A program made the translations under genes and the position numbers. 64,000 nucleotides of DNA, from positions 2,590,508-2,654,507 of the forward strand of contig BCIO01000005.1 in the NCBI GenBank assembly GCA_001599975.1. Reading direction: 5' to 3'. This stretch comes from Cystobasidiopsis lactophilus (lineage: Eukaryota; Basidiomycota; Agaricostilbomycetes; Agaricostilbales; Chionosphaeraceae). The first letter of the stretch is position 1. Each line of letters starts with the position of its first letter. The notes below the pieces were generated by a model. That model saw only the letters and a list, made by a program, of their open reading frames with translations, was not told the DNA's origin and did not search any database. Below are positions 1 through 11,400 of this stretch, one piece after another.

Positions 1-190
1 AGATCTTCTTCCACACGCATTGTAAAATATAGAAAAGCAAAGAGGGTAGCCTGAGGCCTTAATTAGAAATTCACCAGTGGCAACAGACCACGAAAGATTG
101 CGACGTTGACGCCGAGATGGCCTGTTTTGAGTGGTTGTGTGGAGTTCCATTCCAACCGTGTCTCTATGGTGAAGGCTATGGGGTGCAGAC

Positions 191-1210
191 TTAGCGCTTC
201 CACACTGGCTTGCGCTTTTCTGCAAACGCGCCCATGCCTTCCTTTTGATCGGCGGTAGCAAAGGTGCCGTGGAATAGAGCGCGCTCGTACTTGAGTCCTT
301 CGTGCAAAGAGAGCTCGAATGCTGATTGGGAGCCATGTTAGCGTGAGATCGAGTCGGGCCGGAAGAAGACGGCTCACCGACGTTGGTCGCTTCCTTAGCC
401 GCTTGCACAGCGATCCTCCCCTTGGACGCAATCACTTCCGCCATTTTGATGGCCTCCTTCACCACCTCGTCCTCGCCCTCGCCGACGACCCGGCTGACCA
501 AACCCCATTCGGACGCTTCTTTGGCGGTGACATTGCGGCCCGTCAGATTCATCTCCATGGCCCTCGACTTTCCAATAGCTTTTGTTAGGCGCTGGGTTCC
601 GCCAGCACCGGGAATGGTGCCCAGGTTGATCTCGGGCTGGCCGAAGATGGCTGTGGGGGAGGCCAGCATGATGTCCGCCCTGCGCTGAGTTTTAGCACCC
701 GGCAGCTTCCTGCCTTTATAGGAATAGGTCTCACATCATTGCAAGCTCACAGCCGCCGCCGAGCTATTAAAGGCGCTCAGCCTGATTGAAAATGCCATGT
801 GCAGGAAAGCTACGAACAGCGTATCCGGAAACCGCCGCGATGATGGGCTTGCGAGTGTCGGCCACCTTTTGCCAGTCGGTCAGAAAGCGGCTTTGGTACA
901 CATCGTCGAAGGTCTTGTCCTTCATCTGCTTGATATCCGCGCCAGCAGCAAAGGCCTTCTTCGAGCCGGTGATCACGACCGCTCCGATGGAGTTGTCTGC
1001 GTCAATTTCCTCCAGAGCAGTGTTGAGCTCCTTCATGAGGTCGGCGTTGAGCGCATTAAGCGCCTTTGGGCGGTTCAAGGTGATCAGGGAGACATCGGAG
1101 TTGGCGCCCTCCTTGGTGACCAGGATGTTGGCGTACGAGTTGGAGAGAAAGCGGCGGCCAAGAGCGAACGCTGGGGCAGATGCCCGTGCCTGGCGCGCGA
1201 ATAATGCCAT
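191..1210 (-). CDS. ECHS1: Mitochondrial enoyl-CoA hydratase (short-chain crotonase)
   Basis: Crotonase-family enzyme that hydrates 2-trans-enoyl-CoA to 3-hydroxyacyl-CoA in mitochondrial beta-oxidation and branched amino-acid breakdown. Four exons (1210-818, 763-735, 679-378, 321-191) sum to 855 nt, giving 284 residues. The first ~30 residues are rich in Arg, Ala and Ser and look like a mitochondrial presequence ([15 protein letters not shown]). Crotonase signatures follow in order: NRPKALNAL, the oxyanion-hole segment [21 protein letters not shown], and [20 protein letters not shown] with the two catalytic glutamates expected in the CELA and PE contexts. The C-terminus ends [18 protein letters not shown]...KPVWKR, typical of the family. 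A 29-nt exon carries GGGCELA. The start was chosen at the Met before the presequence; the ORF extends further upstream without similarity. Divergent from KTI12. Confidence 0.93.
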
Positions 1211-1362
1211 CGTTGTTTGCTGCAAAGCAAGTCTGAGGAGTGCTGGAGCTCCCCGATCATTTTGGGAGGCCGCTTTGTGAAAGGTTTTTCTGGCGCATTT
1301 CACGTGCACAAAATCGACTGAAACACAGAATGCACGGAAAGCATGGCTGGGGTCGAGCAACG
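1211..1362. promoter_or_regulatory. Shared divergent promoter, ECHS1 / KTI12
   Basis: The two start codons are 152 bp apart in opposite directions, so this gap must hold both core promoters and 5' leaders. No clear TATA box is visible. Inferred from gene layout only. Confidence 0.5.
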
Positions 1363-2434
1363 ATGGCCCTCGTCACTTTGTCTGGCTTTCCTTGCTCTGG
1401 CAAGAGCACGCGAGCGCAAGAGATCAAGGCACTTTTGGAGCAGCACACCGATTTGTCGGTGGCCATCATCAACGAAGAAATTTTGAACCTGGAGCTGAAA
1501 GCGTACAATGGTGCTTGTCTCCTTCCCTTTTTTGGCTCTTGGATTGGCACTCAAGGCCCCAATGATAGACACGCGAACGGAGAAGCCATGCCGAGCCACT
1601 CTCTTCTCAGCCACTGTTCGCAGTCTCTCAAAGGATCGAATCACGATTTGCGACGCCATGAACTACATCAAAGGCTTTCGGTACCAGCTGTACTGTGCAG
1701 CAAAAGAGGCAAGCTGTCGCACTCTAACGGTGAGCCGCACTGTTTGCTCTCATGCCTCGCGCAAATCTCACGGGCAGGGCGGTCGCAGATTCACATCGCT
1801 GCGCCGCCGGACAAATGCTGCGAATGGAACAGCTCAAGAGAAGGAAGAGCTTATAATCAGGACACGTGAGACTTTGGCCAGCGTTGAAGACTGCGGCTGA
1901 ACTGAGGAAGCAGGCTCGACAACCTAATTTCTCGCTTTGAGGAGCCTTCGTACGCGACACGGTGGGATTCGCCACTCATCGTCCTACCCTGGTCGGATAC
2001 CCAGCTACCGGAGGAGGACATCGTAAATGCCGTCTTTAAAGGCTTGCTGAAGCCGCCGAACCTCGCCGCCGTTCACGTGGGCTTTTCTGTCTGTCTGGGT
2101 GCGTCGGCGAATTGGCTGAGTGTTTGCCTGGCACCAGTCTCGACGGTCTATCGGGGACTATCTCCAGCGGCTAGATGTGGTCACCAGCACAGTGGTCCAA
2201 TCGGTCCGCGACTCCCAGCAGATGCAGAGCGGCTCTTCCCTGAACCTGAGCATTGGCGTCGACGACGTCAACTTGTCCCTGCAGCTATCTGTCCCGCCCA
2301 ACCAAGCGGTCACTCTGCCACAGATGCAGCGCTTGCGCCGGCAGTTCATCGCCATCAACAAGCAAGCCAACGCGGAGCTGAGCTCGCAAAAGATCGCCGA
2401 GCTCTTTGTCGACTATCTCGCCAGTTCACTGTAG
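1363..2434 (+). CDS. KTI12: KTI12 family P-loop protein (Elongator / tRNA modification)
   Basis: Kti12 is a P-loop protein that works with the Elongator complex in wobble-uridine tRNA modification. The protein starts MALVTLSGFPCSGKST, with a Walker A GFPCSGKST at residues 8-16. Conserved family segments follow: TRTEKPCRA, LSKDRITICDAMNYIKGFRYQLYC, HIAAPPDKCCEWN, LDNLISRFEEP and RWDSPLIVL. The C-terminal half includes LSLQLSVPPNQAVTLPQMQRLRRQF. Five exons are supported by reading frame and GT-AG borders: introns begin after TAC AAT G near 1507, after CGC ACT CTA ACG near 1729, after GAC AC near 1865, and after GCC GCC near 2068. The start is the Met directly before the P-loop as in orthologues; an upstream in-frame ATG at 1240 adds unrelated sequence and lies in the shared promoter. 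Confidence 0.9.
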
Positions 2435-2813
2435 AAACAGCAGCAAGCGCGCACGCGAGAAAAGTTTATTGTAAAATTCCAACCTGGTCGAAGCAACAAC
2501 GCTTGTGAACCTTTGTATTTTGAACGCGGTCCCGTTGCTATTTGGAACCCTTTTCTCTTCCCAAACCGAAACAGAACATCCATGGTAAAACTTTTGCACA
2601 ACATGCACTTGCGGGTGTCGTGTATGATACATGAAATTGGCCAAGGAGAAACGAGAAGAGGGAAGTCGTGGTGGAAGGGGGTTCATGATGGAGAGAGTAG
2701 CTTGATTTCGTGAGGAGACCTAAGTCTTGGTGGTCATGGCTCGAGAGAAGTTTTGAGAGGAGTGTCGTCAATGGCGTGAGAGGATCATTCGGTAAAGGAA
2801 GCTGTATGGTCGT
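2435..2813. other. Convergent 3' intergenic region
   Basis: Gap between the convergent ends of KTI12 and the HMG-box gene. It must carry both 3' untranslated regions. No gene, RNA or repeat was seen. Confidence 0.4.
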
Positions 2814-4782
2814 TCAATGGTCTGGGAAGGGCGCAGGGACGGGCGGAAGCTGGCGCCAGTAGTCGGCCGCTGCGTCGGAGAGGAGATTGCCTTGGAGCGG
2901 AGGCAGGGAGACTTGGGCCATGTCGTGCTCCCTGTTTGGTCTGAAAGGTCGCTGGGTTGGCTGCGATGGGTAGCCGGTGTCGCGGCCGGCTTGCGGGTGA
3001 CGCTCGTCCCGGTCGCTGCTCATAGAGTAGGACTGCTGGAATGGGGTGCGAGAGAATCCAGCAGGCAGGGTGTAACCCCTTGTTGGGGTTTGGCTGCTGA
3101 CCTGAGGAGGGCGGGCAAAGGGAATGCCATCGGGAAGAGCTGGCGGTGGCTCCGCTCGCGAATAGGCTCGGCCTGAGGGAGGCGTATGCTGCGGAGCGTA
3201 TTGTGTTTGGTGCTGTCGGCCGCCTGACATGGCGATCGAGTGGCGCAAGCGGTTGTGCTGGCTTGGATAAGGGTCCACCCCGTGCGAAGAGCGGCTGCCC
3301 GCGGAGCTGCTGAGGCTGGTGGTCGGGCTGTACATGTAGGGCGAAGTCGCCGCACCGTAAAAAGCCTGCTGAGAGGGAAAGGACTCGGTCGAAGAGGACG
3401 ATTGGCTCCAGCTCATCGGGTAGGTGGTGGGCGACATGCCGGTCGGACTGCCCGTGGAGCTGTACAGGCTGTCGCTCGAATCGGTCGACGAGCCGCGGGA
3501 GCTTCCAGAGCTGGTGTAGCGAGCATTGGTCACCGACTTGCGCTTGCCCTGGTTATTCGGTCGGCGGCGGTACACGTAATCTGGTGGCAAAAATGGTGAG
3601 CGCCATTCAAAATATAAGGTCAAAGGCACCTACTTGGGAAGCGCTCATGGAAGGCGTCCTTCAGGATCTTGGCCTGCTCGATATAAAAGCCTTTTTGCAA
3701 CTGCGGGAATGACGGCCGGTAAGCAAGAGGCAGTGTTCGAAGAACCCAAGAACTAACGGGAGGCAGCGTCTTCCACTCGGCACTGAGCTCTTTAGACATT
3801 TCTCCGGTCTTGAGGGTCGGGCGCTCTCGTTGCAAGTCAGATCGGCGATGGCGCGAGTCTGGCAAAGGGACCGGGTCAGTTCGGGGCTATCTTAGAGTGG
3901 TGCTCGCAGGCTGTAGACTCACATATCTGCGGCGGTAGGCCAAACAATGCGGTTTAGATCAGATACAATATGGAGGAAGCAAATGGCCACACCATGAAAG
4001 CGTTCATCGGGCGCCGGGGCGTGCTGACCACGACCTTTGAGCTGGTCATTCCCTTGAGCGGCGGCTAAGAGCGGTGCTCACCCATCAACGTGCAGCTCTT
4101 GGATCAAGAGGTCAGGTGGCGCCACCAAGCCGCTCGGGTGGAGGGCCTGCTGGGAGTGGCCCAGCGTGGAATCCTCATCCGAGGCGATGGGGTCGTCCTG
4201 CCTGCTATCGAAGTTGAAATCAAAGTCGAGGGGAGATTGCGTCGGTTGGAAAGCGGGCACTGTGAAATGCGGGTTCCCGGTCAGTCCTCGGCTTTTGATT
4301 TCGAGTAGCGAAAGCGATGAAAGAAGCTCAAGAAACGCACACGTCGGCGACAAGGGTCCGCCACCACCCACTTGGCCAGAGGTCGACTGGCCGGCGTCCG
4401 AAGAGGCGGGTCGGTTGATTGCGTGCTGCTGGAGCGGGAAGGGCAGGTGGCTGGCGCCCGACGAGGAGGGGAGCGGTGGCGGCGGCGAGAGCAAGAAGGG
4501 CGCCGAGTTGAAAGACCAGTCGTCGGCCTGGTTGAGAAGACCGTCTTGGCCAGGCGCGCTCGACACCATCACAGCCGGGTGCTCAATCCCCCCGCGCTTT
4601 GACTGCTGAGCCAAACAACTGCTTGAACTGGGCGGCAAGCTCTTCAATGGCTCAAAGGGCCCTACGTAAGCTTTGTGAGTGAGAGCCGGGTAGACGGCTG
4701 GCAAGAGGTGAATCGCTTGCAATTGAGAACTTGGTTTGTACGGCGGCCAGCGAGCCGATGAAGATGTGTGTTGGCAGCTCAA
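2814..4782 (-). CDS. HMG-box (SOX/MATA-type) transcription factor, 5' end uncertain
   Basis: Sequence-specific HMG-box regulator of the class used in fungal mating, pheromone response or filamentation. The box is spread over five exons: TPRRPMNAFM ends at 3993; a 4-nt exon (3923-3926, ATAT) supplies I and part of Y; SRHRRSDLQRERPTLKTGEM...EWKTLPP follows from 3858; then FYIEQAKILKDAFHERFP; then NYVYRRRPNN. The tail (about 260 residues) is Ser/Pro/Gln/Tyr-rich and looks disordered. The N-terminal exon (4082 upward) is Ser/Pro-rich, with an acidic FDFNFDSRQDD stretch that could be an activation region. No in-frame ATG is seen at the upstream end of that exon; the first is at 4567-4569, so either translation begins there or an upstream exon exists between 4790 and about 5060. 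Which fungal HMG factor this is (Prf1-like or other) cannot be told. Confidence 0.8.
3923..3926 (-). other. 4-nt microexon inside the HMG box
   Basis: The exon ATAT is bounded by an upstream intron (3927-3992, 66 nt, GTGTGG...CCGCAG) and a downstream intron (3859-3922, 64 nt, GTGAGT...TGCCAG). Joining ATG + ATAT + ACTCGC gives M-I-Y-S-R and restores the HMG consensus NAFM[I/V][Y/F]S. Skipping these four bases shifts the frame and destroys the box, and reading through the first intron meets a stop. Confidence 0.8.
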
Positions 4783-6070
4783 GAGAGAGCAAGTTCAAAC
4801 TACGTTGGGTTCCTTGGGCTGATGCCGCTGTACGAAAGGAATTGAATGGGGAATTGAGTCTGGCGCGTGGCTCTTCAAGGGGGGGCACTGCCGCTGATGT
4901 TTGAAGACGATGCTTAAATTTTGCGACGCGACGTCGATGTTGATAGGCAAGAAGTGGAGCAGAGGGATTATGGCGAAAGACAAAGGGGGCTGGATTCGAT
5001 GAAAGAGATGGCCTTTTGTTTTGCGGGAAGGGGATTTCGTCGAACTCGTAGGCCACAGCGGCTGATTACAAGGGAATTATAGGTCGTGAAGTCGTGATCG
5101 TGAAGGTCGTTCCAGTGGTGGACAGAGACCAAAGAAGGTGCAGGGAACAACCAATCACAAGCAGAGAAGTTGGCCGAAATGGGTCCACACGGCTTGCTGT
5201 CAATGCACGCAGTGGATGCCCTCAATCGTCTTTCTTGTGCCAAGTCCACCATCACATTTTGTTGTGCTGTTGTGCTTCTTGTTCACTTAGCCTGCACAGT
5301 CCGCTGCACCTAAAATTCGCCTGGGATTGGGAGAGCTCGGTGGCAAAATCGGCGCTGGCCCGGTTGCAATTAGCCTGCTTCTCGAAGTGCCGCGCGGAAG
5401 AACGCCCGTTTGTGAACGCATCGATGTGCTGGCCTGGTCATGGACGTCCTAGTAGCCCGACTGGAATTGATGCGCTCCAAGGAGGAGAAATAGGCTCCGA
5501 ATCGCTCGATGGCTGGGCTCCGCTGCCATTGACGACGATCTGGCCCTTCTGATCTTCAAACTTTTGATTGTCATTGTGTTGGACTACTGTGCTTTCGGAC
5601 GCTCTCCTGCCGCGGAGTTGGCATGCTTACAAGAGAAAGGCGCCTAGCGCCTGGCCCTTGCGCCTGCTCGAAGGTCGCTATCTGCTGCCAAGTGATAGTC
5701 TCGGCCCAGCCCATAAATCCCTATCGAAGACGGGCTCGGTGCTACATAGCTTGGCTTTTAACGCTTCGCCTCTCTTGCTATCGTGCTCAGACCAAAAAGC
5801 CGCGGTGGGAGAGAATTCCGCGCCACATCGCCACCTCCTGCCATGCCGACTGCGCTCCAGAGTCCGGGGCCGCTGTGTCGACCTGATAAGCCTGTCACAA
5901 AATGACCCCCCGTGCTTGGCCCTGGACGATAGGAGATCCTGCGCGGCTCAACTCCTGGGCCGCCCGAGTGCGGGATAGCGCTTATTGGTGCCAAGGCTAG
6001 AATCGCGCTGGCCAACTTCACCCTGATAACTCTCTTTAACTCTGCACCACCTCTTTGAAGAGCATCCAAG
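4783..6070. other. Intergenic region between HMG-box gene and permease
   Basis: About 1.3 kb with no convincing gene. It should hold the promoters of the two divergent genes and perhaps a 5' exon of the HMG-box gene (4790-5060, minus strand). Short open frames on both strands have no recognisable composition or motif. Confidence 0.4.
5693..6029. promoter_or_regulatory. GATA-factor motif cluster upstream of permease
   Basis: Three WGATAR matches lie within 380 bp of the permease start: TGATAG at 5693, TGATAA at 5884 and TGATAA at 6024. Fungal nitrogen-responsive GATA factors use this motif at permease genes. The motif is short and some matches are expected by chance, so the role is inferred from the downstream gene. 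Confidence 0.3.
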
Positions 6071-8183
6071 ATGGGCAAGGACGAGGCCAACACCGCAGTG
6101 TCCTCTGTGACCGATGCCGAGTCTCTCCACAAGGATGGCGGCGTCATCCTCGCGGACAACAATAAGCTTGAGTCCCTAGGTGGGTTATCCAGCTCTTCTT
6201 TTTACAATCAAGTCTGGTCTAAGGGGGCCTGCTCACCATCAGGTTATCGCGCCGAGTTCAAGGTTGGTCGTGCCATTGCGCGCTCTCGCCCGCCAGTCTG
6301 ACGGTGGCGACTGCAGCGAGAGTTCAACACTTTCACCGTCTGGTGTGTGTCGTTTGCGGTGTGAGTCATTCTCCAGAGCCAAAGCCAGCTGCGTTGGTCG
6401 TGCCCTGACCTTTATCGCGCTCCATCCAGCACTGGCCTGTTCGTCGGCATCTCTGGGTCACTGTACGCCACCATCGGGTACTCCGGATATGCTGGATTGG
6501 TGTGGGCTTGGCCGGTGTGCTCCATCTTCGTCATCTGCGTTTCCCTGTCGATGGCCGAGCTGGCGTCCTCCATGCCAACCGCGGGCGGTCTCTACTACGC
6601 TTCTTACCGCCTCGCTCCTCCCGGTTATGGCCCAGTCTGCGCGTGGATCGCTGGATGGCACAACATGTTGGGCCAAGCCACCTGCGCCCCTTCGACTAAC
6701 TGGATTTTCGCGGCAACCATCATGGCCTGCGTCTCCCAGTACTATGACTTCACCGCGACAGCGTGGCAAACATACTGTACGTGCCTCCATTACTTCGAAG
6801 AAAAGGCAGCCGGGCTTATCCGATAGGAAACAGTGCTTTACCTGGCTGCGCAGACCATGCACTTTTGCCTCGCCTGCGTGCCAACTCGGTACTTGAGTTA
6901 CATCAACACTGCCGGAGCAACGATTCAGGTCGCTTTGATCTTCATCTTCATCAGTGGGTGAACTTGCCATGAGTCCAATGGTCATTGCTGATGAGACCAC
7001 ATGTGAAAAGTTGTGATGCCTGCCGCCACGACGCACGAGCCCAAGTTCCACTCCTCCAGCGAGGTGTGGGGATCTGGTTCTTTGATCAACGGCACCGGCT
7101 GGCCCGATGGATTTGCTTTCATCAGCTCTTTCCTCGCCGTCGTCTTCTGCCTCGCCGGTTTCGACGCGCCGTTCCACTTGTCCGAGGAATGCCAAGACGC
7201 CGCCAACTCGGTGCCTAGAGCCATCGTCGGCACCGTGGTGAGCACCGCCGTCCTCGGCTGGTGTGTCTCGATCGTTTTCGCCTACACCATCTGGGACTAC
7301 CAAAGCATCCTGGCCGACTACGGCCAACCTTTGGCCGGCTACCTCGTCACCCTCTTGAACCGCCCTGCCGCCATCGCCATGGTGGTGCTGTGCTGCCTCA
7401 GCATCTGGACCTGCGGCATGGGCTGCTTCACCGCTTCTTCGCGCATGGCCTTCGCCTATAGCCGCGACGGATGCCTCCCCTTCAGCAAGTGGCTGTGTGT
7501 TGTGCACCCGAAGACCAAGACCCCTATTCGCGCCGCCTCCGTCATCTGGGTCTACGGCGCCCTCATCGGCCTCCTGGCCCTGGCGTCGCCGGTCGCCATC
7601 TCGGCCATCTTCTCCCTCGTCTCTATCGCCCAATTCTTAGCCTTCACCTGGCCGGTGGCTGTCAAGCTGTGGAGTCACCACACCAAGACCCAGACGTTCC
7701 AGCCCGGTCCATTTAACTTGGGCAGATACTCCATCGCCATCAATTGGATCTCAGTGTAAGCGTCGCCAGTGTCTTGCGGTGGTAGGGTCGGTGCTGACTT
7801 TGATGCGTAGGCTCTTTGTCGCTTTCATTGTGCCCATCCTCTGCTTTCCTTCGTTCCCAGCTGGCCAAGGGTTGAACGCGCTCAGTGAGCCGACCTTCTT
7901 GTTGTTCTGAAATTTTCCTGATGGCTGATAATCCTTTATAAGCTATGAACTACACCTCGGTCATTTATTTAGGAACTATGAGTATTAGTTTGATTTATTG
8001 GGTTGTGGACGCCAGAAAGTGGTTCAAGGGGCCAGCCAACAACCTCAAGAACTTCGAGGGTGTGGAAGCCGTCCTGCCGTATGTCCCTCTTTTTATTGTC
8101 CCACTCAAGCCAAGCTTACGTTGCTCGTCCACAGTGAGGCACCGTACGAGGACCACATGGCCAGCCCGGCTTTGGAGAAGTAG
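6071..8183 (+). CDS. APC-superfamily amino-acid/GABA permease
   Basis: Plasma- or vacuolar-membrane transporter of the fungal amino acid/choline/GABA group. The N-terminus (MGKDEANTAVSSVTDAES) is hydrophilic. Hydrophobic segments follow across several exons. Family features include FVGISGSLYATIGYSGYAGLVWAWP, SMAELASSMPTAGGLYYASYRLAP with the characteristic acidic and Gly residues, NTAGATIQVALIF, LAGFDAPFHLSEECQDAANSVPRAI (the conserved loop with acidic pair and VPRAI), TASSRMAFAYSRDGCLPFS and a C-terminal membrane block ending in SPALEK. Introns break it near 6181, 6294, 6776, 6958, 7756 and 7883 among others. A second APC-type permease sits at 32.6 kb but is not a close copy. The substrate is not readable from sequence; GABA or another amino acid is likeliest. 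Confidence 0.87.
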
Positions 8184-8492
8184 ATATGCGTATAGGGCAT
8201 GCATAGAGAGAGGTTACATAGAGACGGTTGTGCATTATCAAAACAGTATTGTTCAAATCAATTCTCGAGAGGGGAACAGTGGCGTTCACCCATGCGGAGG
8301 TAAAACCACTGTCGCGGTCGCGCTCAGTGGCGAATTTTGGACTCGCCGAAAATGCGCTCTTACTCTTGACCATATCGCCAACCCTTCTCGGCTGCATTAG
8401 TCCATCTGAGCCCAATTCAGCTTGATTGGGCACTAAATTCGCCCCCGAGGAATCCTCTTCGCTTTCGATAAAATTTCGCGCCCTGCATCAAA
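8184..8492. other. Intergenic region, permease 3' / RdRP promoter
   Basis: About 310 bp between two genes on the same strand. Nothing beyond expected 3' and 5' untranslated sequence was recognised. Confidence 0.4.
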
Positions 8493-11400
8493 ATGGAGAC
8501 TTTGTCGTTTCCCAGCTTCCCGTCTGGTCTGGCACAGGCCACCTTGGTCCTCTTCGAGAATGTTCAAAATGCAGCAGACCTAAGGCAGCGCCTGTCGGAG
8601 GCTTCCAAGATGACCGGGCCAGAGGGCGACGCTGAGAGGGCAAGACTGGACTTTTGCTTTTTGGACGCAACAAGGGTTCGCCTCTACACGCTGGCCAGTT
8701 TGATGCTCTGCTTGACTTTGGAAACAGATTTGCTCGCGGCTGCACATCCAAACCGCGATTTTTCAGGCTCTCCTCGCCGTCTCCCAAGGCTTCGCGCGGA
8801 CACCCACCGTAGTAAGTTGCTGCTGCCAACGTCTTCACGCTCAAGCGCGCAAATGATCGAGACTGAATGGACCCGCGCAGCATTCAGAGATCTTATGGAT
8901 GCTTAGCCCGTCGACCAACATCACAGACAGCTACAAAACCTTCGGCCTGGCTCCCTCAACCCAAACCGTTCTGCTCGTCAAGGTCGGAGATGCAACGAGT
9001 CGCTTGGAGGAAATTCAATCTGTAGTGAAGGGCGAGCTGTCTTCGGTGTCTCTGCTGGACAAAGACAGCACGGCTGACTGGGCAGCTTTGAAGAAGGTGG
9101 GTCCCTGTCTCGCAGTCTTCTCGTTTGGCGAGCCATTGATGGCAGGTTTCAGCACTACAAGCTCGCAAACGATGCCACTGGGTCGATTGATCAATTGAAG
9201 CAAGCCATTGTTGGATCGGTCTGCCTCAAAGCTGTGCCCTGATTGTGCGCCCAACCCCTTACCGACTCGCCTCGCCTCGATCAGTAGATCGTCGCCGCCT
9301 TCATTCATGATATGGCACTTCTTTCACTCGCCAGAGCTGCCTCCTTAGCCATCACTGTCGCCCACCACCACTGTCGAGACAGCAAGAGCGGCTTACGTGA
9401 TGCGGACTGCACGCGGCAAACTCGGCGCACTTTGACCCTCTTCCTGCGACGACCACGCAGCTCAATGGATCTTTTCTGCTCTGGCGTGCCTTTGACTTGG
9501 TCTGAAGAAGCGTTGTACGTGGGCTTTGGCTGGCTGGATGCGCTCGGAGCCTTCCTTTGACCCTCCGACCGCACTTGTGACAGCGAACTGCATTTGGCCC
9601 GCTACCTGCATTCCTCTGAATTGCGGATTCACGACATCTCGGGACTACCAACAAATTTTCAGGTGCGCCTTCTGAAGGCGAAAAAGAAGAGGGGCACGAG
9701 CCCGCAGCATCGGTTCCGCTGTGCAATTGTCACAATCGCAACTGTTGCTTTGGCCCAAGCTTTTCTGCGACGCTACGGGGGCGGAATTACAATCTCTTCT
9801 AGCGGCCTCTTAACGTTCAAAGCTGGCAACCGCGCTCCAGATCAGCTCCTTGTTCAGCGCCTGCGCAACGAGCCGTTCGAAGATTTGAAGACGCGGCAGA
9901 AGCGGATAGATAATGAGCGCCTGCTGGAAGCTCGCCTAGTCCTTGTCAAAGTGCACACGGGAGCCCTGGTGGCTGGCGACTTTTCCACAGAATGGCCCTC
10001 GACAACAGAACAAGGGTCGACCATTTCCTTTCACGATAGCACCAGAGCCTTGCGTATCGCTCTGGGAGGTGCCATGGACGTCGTCGTTCAAGTGCATCCT
10101 CTATCGGTAGCTCGTTGGGCCTGCGACGAAGGCACTGGGTCGGTCAAGCGGCTTTTGCTGGATTTATTGCATCCTCCAGTCATCACCGCGTCCGGCGCCC
10201 CTTCTAGCACATCTTCGATGGCCGAGCTTCTCGCCGGTTTGTCCCTAGAAGACCCACCACGTCGGAGGGTGGCCGCCATGTCCCCGCAGCAAGCACCGAC
10301 CGCTCCCTACTCGATGCGCGGCCTGGTGCTGGAAGTCTCCGGCCCGACGACTGCTTTTTTCGAGGCTGCCAAAGCCCTCGGCTTTCGCGAGCCAGACCGC
10401 GAAGCAATCACAGTCTCGGCGCAGCACTTGTATGCCCCGGACAATCTGGCCTTCGTCCGCGCTTGGCAAAATCGACAAGTCAACATCCCTTTGATCTTTG
10501 AAGTGGAAAAGCTACTGTGCAACACGACCATCTTTGCGCGCGATATCCGGCAAATCCTTATCAAGATCGACCGCGATGGCCTGCCGGTCAAGGAGGCCAC
10601 AGTCGCTTTGCGCACGCTAGGGGTGGAAACAAGCGCAATGGCAGACGAGGACGATGACATGCTGTCTCCTCTCTTCCTCTTCGACAAAATCTTGAAGCGG
10701 CCCCACAGGCGCCGCCTTCAAGTTGCAGACGCCGGTAATAGTTTGATATACCACGTGTAGGTCTCTGTCCGGCTTCTTGATCTTGTGCCTTTCTCAATCG
10801 TCTTATTGTGCAACAGTGTCGTCACGCCCACTGCAAGGAGGCTCGAGGGCCCATTCGAGGAAAGGTCTAACCTTGTTCTCCGGCGCTATGCCAACTTCAG
10901 CCACCATTTTCTGCGAGTCAGCTTCTGGGAAGAGGATATGGGCCACTTTTCTTTCAGCAGTCACCAGGACGAGGTTGACTATAAAGCGACCATCGACGAC
11001 TTCGTCGTTTCCAAAATGAAGCAAGGCATTCAGCTTGGCCCACTTCGGTACGACTTCCTCGCGTGGACGATGAGCGCGCTGCAAGACCACACATGCTGGT
11101 TCCTGGCGCCTTTCCAAGAGGGCAACACGACAGTCACCGCAGATGTCGTTCGTCGGCGAGCGGGCGACTTCAGCAAGATTATCTCTCTACCTGCTTGCTT
11201 TGGAGCCCGGATCTCGCAGAGCTTCACCGCAACCCTTCCTTCGATCTCGCTGACGAATGACCAAGTCAAGAGGGCGAGTGAAGTCTCTATGCACCCATGG
11301 CGTTTCTAAGTTTCAGCTGCCACAACAGATCCCTGATGTGGTGTCTACCACTGGACAAGTGATGACCGTAAGTGGTTGTTCACCGGCACTGTGCTTGTTA

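Noticed and set aside
1-190. Possible gene at the left edge
   Set aside because: Only the 3' flank of ECHS1 is visible. The plus- and minus-strand frames there are short and featureless.
6458-7633. Long open frame (391 codons) on the minus strand across the permease
   Set aside because: It is antisense to well-supported permease exons and its composition (Asp/Gly/Arg/His-rich) is what the reverse of membrane-helix codons gives. No motif was found.
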